A DNA stretch of 11,924 nucleotides from Longimicrobium sp. (GTDB lineage: Bacteria; Gemmatimonadota; Gemmatimonadetes; Longimicrobiales; Longimicrobiaceae). The stretch lies in contig JAUJMI010000064.1 of assembly GCA_030446945.1 (NCBI GenBank), positions 1-11,924 on the forward strand, read 5' to 3'. This document shows positions 6,867-11,924 of the stretch, piece by piece. The stretch's first letter is position 1; each line of letters starts with the position of its first letter. The position numbers were made by a program, and so were the translations under genes. The notes under the pieces were generated by a model that searched no databases, was not told the DNA's origin, and worked only from the letters and a program-made list of their open reading frames with translations.

Positions 6867-7003
6867 GCGCGCGCCGTCCTATCCCATGTTCCATCCCTCG
6901 TACGTGCGGCGGGCGCCGCCGCAGTGCGGTGGTTCATACAGACGCCGCTATCGCCGGCTCCCGCGGATGGGGTACCGAACATTGGATGGATCGGTTCGAG
7001 CAG
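6867..7003. other. 137-base core between inverted repeat arms, no gene seen
   Basis: This stretch lies between two inverted copies of the dispersed repeat. It has no convincing open frame with a ribosome binding site, and the residues encoded in every frame are low-complexity Arg, Gly and Pro. I see no tRNA shape and no strong hairpin other than short GC-rich pairings such as GCGGGCGCCGCCGC. It belongs to the 458-base gap 6691-7148. The remainder of that gap (6691-6770 and 7095-7148) is ordinary leader or trailer for the amidohydrolase and isomerase genes. Confidence 0.5.
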
Positions 7004-7094
7004 GAGAGCCCGTTTCCTTCACTCCGCGCCAGAGCTCGGAGTGACGGCGGGTTCCGAGGCCGCGGCTTCCTTCAGGAAGTGGGGTTCTGTGTGG
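7004..7094 (-). repeat. Dispersed repeat, arm 2 of an inverted pair
   Basis: Read on the minus strand this gives CCACACAGAACCCCACTTCC, then TGAAGGAAG, and about 35 bases later TGGCGCGGAGTGAAGGAAAC at 7031-7012. These are the blocks of arm 1 in the same order with a few substitutions (for example GGAGTGAAGGAAACGG against GGAGTGGAAGGAGACGG). The spacer between blocks is about eight bases longer than in arm 1. The inner CTTCCTTCAGGAAG (7067-7080) is itself nearly palindromic. Confidence 0.75.
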
Positions 7095-7148
7095 CTTGCA
7101 GTTCGCTCTGCGGCGTTTGTGTGATGCTTTTCGCGATCGTGCTTTCGC

Positions 7149-7697
7149 TCACACCCCTGCCGCACGCTGGAGGCCTTCGCGCCAGCGCGTGTCGGCCAGA
7201 ATCATGCGGATCCAGGGCGTGTAGGCGTCCGGATGCGCTTCGGCGTCGAGGGCCAGGTCGTCGAGCGCGACCCAGCGCCAGCCGTCCACCTCGGCGGCGG
7301 CGGGGGCGGGGGCGCCGTCCCAGCGGCTCACGAAGACGTGATCGAGTTCGTGCTCCACCAGTCCGCCGCCCACCTCGGCGCGGTAGGTGAAGGCGAAGGC
7401 GGGGTGTAGGTCGCACTCGAAGCCCATCTCCTCGCGCAGGCGGCGGCGCGCGGCGCTGGCGACCGGCTCGCCGGGGCGCGGGTGGCTGCAGCAGGTGTTC
7501 GTCCACTGGCCGCCGGAGTGGTACTTGGCGGAGGCACGGCGCTGGAGCAGCACGTCGCCGTTTTCATTGAAGACGAACACCGAGAGCGCGCGATGGAGCC
7601 GCCCCTCCAGGTGCGCGCGCTGCTTCTCCAGCGTGCCGACTTCGGCGTCGCTCTCGTCTACCAGGACGACGCGCTCTTCGGGGCGTGACAGGTTCAT
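7149..7697 (-). CDS. idi: Isopentenyl-diphosphate Delta-isomerase, type I
   Basis: 182 residues from ATG 7697, the same size as E. coli Idi. The enzyme interconverts isopentenyl and dimethylallyl diphosphate in the cytoplasm, supplying the primer for isoprenoid chains. Aligned by eye with E. coli Idi, the metal ligands are His29 and His35 (AHLEGRLHRAL), His72 (SHP) and Glu115/Glu117 (VEHELDHVF). The catalytic Cys is Cys70 in QWTNTCCSHP, and Glu117 corresponds to the catalytic Glu116. The Nudix-like helix is GEPVASAARRRLREEMGF (76-93), and GTLEKQRAHLEGRLHRA and YTPWIRM also match. The reading frame is open for 127 more codons upstream but encodes the shadow of the next gene; ATG 7697 starts exactly where homology starts. 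It lies 37 bases after the DUF2071 gene on the same strand and is probably the last gene of that transcript. No other isoprenoid gene is visible in the window. Confidence 0.96.
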   Translation of the reverse strand: MNLSRPEERVVLVDESDAEVGTLEKQRAHLEGRLHRALSVFVFNENGDVLLQRRASAKYHSGGQWTNTCCSHPRPGEPVASAARRRLREEMGFECDLHPAFAFTYRAEVGGGLVEHELDHVFVSRWDGAPAPAAAEVDGWRWVALDDLALDAEAHPDAYTPWIRMILADTRWREGLQRAAGV

Positions 7698-7734
7698 CGG
7701 GCCGGACGGGTGCGGGTCGGGGTGTGCCGGAAAT

Positions 7735-8481
7735 TTACACGCGCACGCCGCGCCGCACCACGACCGGCGAACCATCGGCGACGAAAGCCGAGCGGGGCGG
7801 AGCGGTGAGCGCTTCGGCGAAGGCGGGGCCGTAGAGCGTGGCCACGTCCGCATCGAGCCCGTGCGCCTCCGCATCCCACACGCGCCACGAGGGATGCTCC
7901 ACGCGGTACTCCACCGTGCCGCCGCCGCGTTGCGCCGCGTATCCCCAGTAGTGTTCGGTGATGAACTCCGCCTCCGAGCCGGGGACGAGCGGCTGCGGCT
8001 CCCCGCGCGTGGTGGCGCGGAGGGTGGACCAGCGGCCGCGGTGCTTCCACCCGTACTCCACCTGCCTTCCACCGCCATCCAGCGGAGCGATCCGGTGGCG
8101 CATGGGCATGGCGACGTACCGCTCGTTGTAGATCACCCGCGCCACCGTCGCGATGGCCCAGCGCGGCACGATCTCGCGCACGAAGACCACGCCGCGCCGC
8201 CACCCCTCCGGCCCGCGGCGGCGGACGTAGAAGCGCAGGTTCACCTCTTCGAAATGGCGGTGGAAGGGGATCGGCACACCCAGCACCCGCGTGTCCAGGA
8301 AGAGGAAGCCAACGATGCTGGCGTACGTCGTCCCTCCCCAAGCGTCCAGCTCCGTCCCGGTGGGGACGAGCGGGCGCAGTGCGGCCGGATCGACCTCGTA
8401 GTTGAGCATGACGAGGTCGCGCCACTCGGCCGTCAAAAAGCGGCCGGAGAGCGCGCCCGCGTCCCCAGGCATCGTTGCCAT
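7735..8481 (-). CDS. DUF2071/YqjF-like protein
   Basis: 248 residues. It shows the features of the DUF2071 (COG3361, B. subtilis YqjF-like) family: an N-terminal FLTAEWRDLVMLNYEVDPA, then LRPLVPTGTELDAWGGTTYA, ASIVGFLFLDTRVLGVPIPF (about 54-73), EEVNLRFYVRR, GVVFVREIVPRWAIATVAR (about 97-115), and a C-terminal EFITEHYWGYA (about 172-182). The family is structurally related to acetoacetate decarboxylase-like folds, but no reaction is established to my knowledge. No signal peptide or membrane segment is visible, so it is presumably cytoplasmic. ATG 8481 is used; ATG 8472 three codons later is an alternative, and neither has a clear Shine-Dalgarno. It sits 35 bases downstream of the glycosyltransferase and 37 upstream of idi, all on the minus strand, so co-transcription is likely. 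The stop is TAA 7735-7737. Confidence 0.9.
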   Translation of the reverse strand: MATMPGDAGALSGRFLTAEWRDLVMLNYEVDPAALRPLVPTGTELDAWGGTTYASIVGFLFLDTRVLGVPIPFHRHFEEVNLRFYVRRRGPEGWRRGVVFVREIVPRWAIATVARVIYNERYVAMPMRHRIAPLDGGGRQVEYGWKHRGRWSTLRATTRGEPQPLVPGSEAEFITEHYWGYAAQRGGGTVEYRVEHPSWRVWDAEAHGLDADVATLYGPAFAEALTAPPRSAFVADGSPVVVRRGVRV

Positions 8482-8516
8482 GGTGGGCTCTGGGACGAGC
8501 TGGGGGAGAGGGCCCC

Positions 8517-10163
8517 TCAGAGCCCGCCCAGCTCCTCCGACAGCGTGCGCGACACGCTCGACCAGTCGTAGCGATCGCGCGCCACCCGGAACAGCGCTTC
8601 CTTGTGCCGCTCGCCCATCTCCAACGCGATGGGGACGTGGCGGACGATGTCGGCCACGGTGCGCTGGGGCGAGGGGTCCAGCTTCATCGCCTCGGCGGCC
8701 TCAGGCGGGAGGACGGTGGCGACCGAGTCGATGCTGGCCTTCATGCCGCCGAAGTAGGTGCCGAGCGGAAAGGCGCCGCTGGCCAGCGCCTCCAGGAAGA
8801 CGAGCGGACCCGCTTCCTTGACCACCGAGGGGAAGACCGCGGCGTCGCAGCAGGGGAAGAGGTAGCGCAGCTCGGCGTGGGTCAGATAGCCGGTGAAGAT
8901 CACGCGGTCGCGGCGCACGTGCCGCCGGCCCGCATCGAAGTACGCGTCCAGCTCGCCGCGCTCGCGCAGGCCGTCCATGAAGCGCGCGACCTTGGTGAGC
9001 TCCGTGGAGCCGCCCTCGCCCTCGGGGTCGCCCTCCAGCTCGCGACCGCGGGCCACGATCTCGGTGAAGAGGTCGCGCTCGCCGTGCTCCAGCGCCCAGA
9101 GCATCGCCTCCAGCGGCTCGCGCAGGGGGCCGTGGCCCACCACCACCAGGCGCATCTCCGGGTTGCGTTCAAGGAGCAGGGGGAGGGCGGCGACCACCTC
9201 CTGCACCCCCTTGGCCGAGATCAGGCGGCCGACGTAGAGCAGCGTTGGGTCGCGCTCCCAGTCCACGGTGTCCAGCCTGGCCTCCAGCTCCGCGTCGGGG
9301 ACCTTGGCGACGTAGCCGCGCCCCGCGGCCAGCGCCTCGTCCAGCGCCGCGCCGGTCAGCTCCCCGCGCAGGGCGGCGAGCATGGCCTCCGTCTGCGCGG
9401 GGGTGCGGCCGCGGGCGAGGCCGGAGAGCGACTCGCGGAGCTGGGCGGCCTTGCGGGGGCGCTCCGCGCGCGCGACGGGCTCGAACTGGCTGGTGTCCAC
9501 GCCCAGGTGCAGGTCCACCATCTTCTCGTCCAGCCCGGGGACGCCGGTGAAGACGGTGCTCACCCGGCCCCGCATCTCGGAGCCGATCACGAAGATGCGC
9601 CCCGCCGCCATGAACGCCTCCGTCGCCATGCGCAGGAAGCGCTCGTCGCGCTTGACGGCGTACTCCAGCGCGCTGCCGTGCGGCATGATGGAGAAGGGGA
9701 TCCCCTCCGCCGCGCCCACGCGCTGCGCCACCACCGACATCAGCACGGCGTGGTTGGCGTGCATGGCCGTGATCCGGTTCTCGCGCACGATGCGGGTGAG
9801 CGCCCGGACGTTGCGGTCCGTGTAGGTCTCGATGGCCGCATCGTCCAGGTCCACCATGGGGACGACGTTGGTGAACTCCTCGTATTTGTCCCACACGTAC
9901 ACGGGGAGCGTGTCGCCCAGCACCGGCTTGTGGAGGATGCAGCAGCCGGGGTGCTCGCCTTCTTCTCGCCGGTAAAAGGTCTCGACGCTGCCGTCGGGGT
10001 GGTAGTGGCGCGCTTCGGAGATGAAGGGGTAGCGCTCGGGATGGTTCTCCTGCGCCATCAGGTGGACGGTCTCCCCCTGGCGGCAGAGCGACTCCACGAC
10101 GGAGCGCGTCCACAGGTTGCTTCCGGAGCCTTCCAGCAGGTACCCGTGCAGGATGCAGATCAT
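8517..10163 (-). CDS. GT4-type glycosyltransferase with long internal insertions
   Basis: 548 residues from ATG 10163, which is preceded by GAGAGA six bases upstream. It is a GT-B fold enzyme of the GT4 class. The N-terminal domain begins ILHGYLLEGSGSNLWTRSVV and carries the acceptor-site region MHANHAV (134-140) and MPHGSALEYAV (160-170). The C-terminal domain opens with LLYVGRLISAKGVQEVV (308-324) and LVVVGHGPL (339-347), and holds the donor-site E-x7-E (Glu450 and Glu458 in KEAGPLVFLEALASG). Such retaining enzymes move a sugar from a nucleotide-sugar to a glycan, lipid or small acceptor. At 548 residues it is longer than the usual 350-420. The extra length lies in a helical linker (about 230-305) and in a second insertion (about 355-418) rich in charged residues. 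No membrane segment or signal is present. It heads the transcript that continues into the DUF2071 gene and idi. Donor and acceptor cannot be read from sequence. Confidence 0.93.
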   Translation of the reverse strand: MICILHGYLLEGSGSNLWTRSVVESLCRQGETVHLMAQENHPERYPFISEARHYHPDGSVETFYRREEGEHPGCCILHKPVLGDTLPVYVWDKYEEFTNVVPMVDLDDAAIETYTDRNVRALTRIVRENRITAMHANHAVLMSVVAQRVGAAEGIPFSIMPHGSALEYAVKRDERFLRMATEAFMAAGRIFVIGSEMRGRVSTVFTGVPGLDEKMVDLHLGVDTSQFEPVARAERPRKAAQLRESLSGLARGRTPAQTEAMLAALRGELTGAALDEALAAGRGYVAKVPDAELEARLDTVDWERDPTLLYVGRLISAKGVQEVVAALPLLLERNPEMRLVVVGHGPLREPLEAMLWALEHGERDLFTEIVARGRELEGDPEGEGGSTELTKVARFMDGLRERGELDAYFDAGRRHVRRDRVIFTGYLTHAELRYLFPCCDAAVFPSVVKEAGPLVFLEALASGAFPLGTYFGGMKASIDSVATVLPPEAAEAMKLDPSPQRTVADIVRHVPIALEMGERHKEALFRVARDRYDWSSVSRTLSEELGGL

Positions 10164-10252
10164 GGCGCTCTCTCGCGGCGTGGTGGGGGGGCCGGACGGG
10201 CGGCGGGGTCGCAAGAGCGCGGCCAGCCGGCGGATCGCACGCCGGGGAGGGC

Positions 10253-10281
10253 TTGTAGCGCCCGGCCGGCGGACGTAAGCT
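10253..10281 (+). promoter_or_regulatory. Possible promoter for the HerA-like ATPase gene
   Basis: TTGTAG at 10253-10258 and TAAGCT at 10276-10281 are 17 bases apart. Each matches the sigma-70 consensus at three of six positions. The expected start of transcription would lie about 30 bases before ATG 10320. The match is weak, but this is the least GC-rich part of the 156-base gap between the two divergent genes, which must hold promoters for both directions. Confidence 0.3.
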
Positions 10282-10319
10282 GTGCGCGAAGCCTGCCATC
10301 CACCCCGCGGAGAACGGTC

Positions 10320-11858
10320 ATGGATCTCAAGATCTTGGAGTCGGCGCGCTCCTGTTTTCCCCCCGCCCCGGGCGCGCTGACGCTCGGCGCGGTGGTGCAC
10401 GACCGCGCCTGCCATCCGGAGCCGCTCGTCGCGCTTCCGCTCTCGATGATCAACCGCCACGGCCTCATCGCCGGCGCCACTGGAACGGGGAAGACAAAGA
10501 CGCTGCAGGTCATCGCCGAGCAGCTGTCCGCGGCCGGCGTGCCGGTTTTCCTGTCCGACGTGAAGGGCGACCTGTCCGGGATCGGCGCGCCAGGCGAGAC
10601 GAGCGAGCGCGTCACATCGCGGGCGGCGGAGACGGGCTTCGCGTGGCGGCCCCTCGCCGCGCCGGTCGAGTTCCTGAGCCTCACGGGGAAGCACGGCGCA
10701 CAGCTGCGGGCGACCGTCTCTTCCTTCGGGCCGGTGCTCCTCGCCAAGGTGCTGGGGCTCAACGCGACGCAGACGAGCGTGCTGAGCCTCGTCTTCAAGT
10801 ACTGCGACGACAAGGGCCTGCTCCTCCTCGACTTCTCCGATCTGCGCGCCGTCCTGCAGCACCTCACGGGCGAGGGCGCGGGTGAGCTGGCGCAGTACGG
10901 AGGGATGTCGAAGGCGACCGTCGGGGTGCTGCTGCGCGAGATGATCGAGCTGGAGCAGCAGGGCGCCGAGGACTTCTTCGGCGAGCCGGAGTTCGACCTG
11001 GACGACCTGCTGGAGGTGGAGGCGGACGGGCGCGGACGGGTGAGCGTGCTGGAGCTGCAGGACGTGCAGGACAGGCCCGCGCTCTTCAGCACCTTCATGC
11101 TCTGGATGCTGGCCCGCCTCTACAACCAGCTCCCGGAGGTGGGGGACGTGGACCGGCCGAAGCTGGTCTTCTTCCTGGACGAGGCGCACCTGCTCTTCGA
11201 CAACGCGAGCGAGGCGCTGCTGAACCAGGTGGAGCAGGTGGTGCGGCTGATCCGCTCCAAGGGCGTCGGCGTGTTCTTCATTACGCAGAACCCCCGCGAC
11301 GTCCCCGCCGAGGTGCTGGGCCAGCTCGGCCACCGCATCCAGCACGCCCTGCGCGCCTTCACGCCGGACGACGAAAAGGCGCTACGCTCCGCCGCCCGCA
11401 CCTTCCCCAAGACCACCTTTTACGACATCGAGGAGACGCTGACCACGCTCGGCATCGGCGAGGCGCTTGTGACCACTTTGTCCACTAACGGGGTCCCCAC
11501 GCAGCCTTTCGCCACGCGTATCGTGCCCCCAGCATCGCGCATGGGCCCGCTCACCGCCTCCGAGCTCGAGGAAGTGAACGAGGGCTCCGAGCAGGTCCGC
11601 CGCTACGCCACCGACATCGACCGCGAGAGCGCCCGCGAGATGCTCGCGGATCGCGCCGCGCCGGTTCGCGAAGAGGAGGAGGAGCGGGACGACGCCCCCG
11701 AGAAGCCGCGCAGCCGCCGCGAGAAGGAGGCGCCGAGCACCCTCGACAAGATCCTGAAGTCGCCGCTCACCCGCACCGTCGCCGGCGCCATCACGCGCGG
11801 CATCATGGGCGCGCTCCTCGGCGGAAGCTCCCGCGGGCGCAGCCGTCGGCGCCGTTAA
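10320..11858 (+). CDS. HerA-like / DUF853 (YjgR-type) P-loop ATPase
   Basis: 512 residues from ATG 10320, preceded by GGAG seven bases upstream. Walker A is GATGTGKT at 52-59, followed by TLQVIAEQLSAAGVPVFLSD and the DVKGDLSG motif (80-87). Walker B is LVFFLDEAH at 282-290; a sensor-like ITQNPRDVP lies at 321-329; Arg finger candidates fall in HRIQHALRAFTPDDEKALR (338-356). Together these identify the HerA_C/DUF853 group, which includes E. coli YjgR. The length is normal for that family. Members are hexameric ATPases related to HerA/FtsK; HerA proper works with NurA nuclease in DNA end resection, but no nurA is visible here and the role of the DUF853 branch is not well defined. The C-terminus changes from an acidic run (REEEEERDD, 450-458) through a basic linker to a hydrophobic helix (about 484-501) and ends GRSRRRR. 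The gene diverges from the glycosyltransferase and appears to be monocistronic within the window. Confidence 0.94.
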   Translation: MDLKILESARSCFPPAPGALTLGAVVHDRACHPEPLVALPLSMINRHGLIAGATGTGKTKTLQVIAEQLSAAGVPVFLSDVKGDLSGIGAPGETSERVTSRAAETGFAWRPLAAPVEFLSLTGKHGAQLRATVSSFGPVLLAKVLGLNATQTSVLSLVFKYCDDKGLLLLDFSDLRAVLQHLTGEGAGELAQYGGMSKATVGVLLREMIELEQQGAEDFFGEPEFDLDDLLEVEADGRGRVSVLELQDVQDRPALFSTFMLWMLARLYNQLPEVGDVDRPKLVFFLDEAHLLFDNASEALLNQVEQVVRLIRSKGVGVFFITQNPRDVPAEVLGQLGHRIQHALRAFTPDDEKALRSAARTFPKTTFYDIEETLTTLGIGEALVTTLSTNGVPTQPFATRIVPPASRMGPLTASELEEVNEGSEQVRRYATDIDRESAREMLADRAAPVREEEEERDDAPEKPRSRREKEAPSTLDKILKSPLTRTVAGAITRGIMGALLGGSSRGRSRRRR

Positions 11859-11867
11859 CTACAGGTC

Positions 11868-11924
11868 TCACACAGAGACACATGGAGCGGAGAAACAAAC
11901 CACTTCCTGAACGGAGCGCCACAC
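11868..11924 (+). repeat. Dispersed repeat copy, cut by window end
   Basis: It begins ten bases after the ATPase stop with CACACAGAGACACATGGAG. It contains the same 21 bases (11900-11920) as arm 1 (6793-6813), including CACTTCCTGAACGGAGCG. The downstream block TGGCGCGGAGTG would be expected about 30 bases further on, beyond the window. No terminator hairpin is visible between the ATPase stop and this repeat. Confidence 0.75.

Noticed and set aside
5278..7044. 588-codon plus-strand frame opposite the amidohydrolase
   Set aside because: It is His/Arg/Ala-rich shadow of a GC-rich gene; the minus strand carries a complete amidohydrolase with signal peptide and all metal ligands.
6771..7094. CRISPR array or transposon ends
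   Set aside because: There are only two inverted copies with unequal spacers, no regular direct repeats, no cas or transposase gene, and no visible target duplication.
6203..7390. 395-codon plus-strand frame spanning the 6691-7148 gap
   Set aside because: It runs across two genes on the other strand and the repeats, its residues are Arg/Ser/Pro-rich, and it has no ribosome binding site.
8475..10319. Very long plus-strand open frame continuous with the HerA-like ATPase
   Set aside because: The extra 615 codons are the antisense of the glycosyltransferase, rich in His, Arg and Ala. ATPase homology begins at ATG 10320, which has its own ribosome binding site.

Overview
This is a GC-rich chromosomal window from a bacterium. 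The genes are short, closely packed and mostly on the minus strand. Two small membrane proteins of the DUF5985 type, a lipoprotein signal, a periplasmic-type amidohydrolase and a dispersed intergenic repeat (core around CACTTCCTGAACGGAGCG) suggest a diderm. My best guess is a Gemmatimonadota member resembling Longimicrobium. That is an inference from protein style and repeats, not something shown by a marker gene.

Layout. Positions 1-484 (+) hold the end of one DUF5985-like gene and a complete second one, closed by a strong hairpin at 511-540. Positions 525-1137 (-) hold two small genes of unknown function. The upstream one appears broken by a one-base frameshift near 1041. The downstream one has an in-frame amber codon just after a very good ribosome binding site. 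Positions 1333-2259 (-) encode an SPFH/prohibitin-like membrane protein followed by a strong terminator hairpin. Positions 2532-3053 (-) encode a small lipoprotein whose coding sequence continues for 40 codons past an in-frame TAG. Next on the minus strand come a DNA polymerase IV (3145-4356), a DUF72/YecE protein (4467-5216) and a secreted metal-dependent amidohydrolase (5407-6690).

The 458-base gap 6691-7148 holds no convincing gene. Instead it holds two arms of a dispersed repeat in inverted orientation. Positions 7149-10163 (-) look like one transcription unit: a GT4 glycosyltransferase, a DUF2071/YqjF-like protein and a type I isopentenyl-diphosphate isomerase. Facing away from it across a 156-base gap is a HerA-like/DUF853 ATPase (10320-11858, +). 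The window ends inside another copy of the dispersed repeat.

How the genes relate. Most appear to be housekeeping or accessory genes without a single shared pathway: DNA damage tolerance (Pol IV), membrane organisation (SPFH), isoprenoid precursor supply (Idi), glycan synthesis (GT4) and an ATP-driven DNA motor of unclear role. I see no CRISPR array, integrase, transposase, prophage, tRNA or rRNA. I found no convincing new multi-gene system. The most interesting signals are the cluster of broken or amber-interrupted small genes in 525-3053 and the inverted pair of dispersed repeats at 6771-7094.
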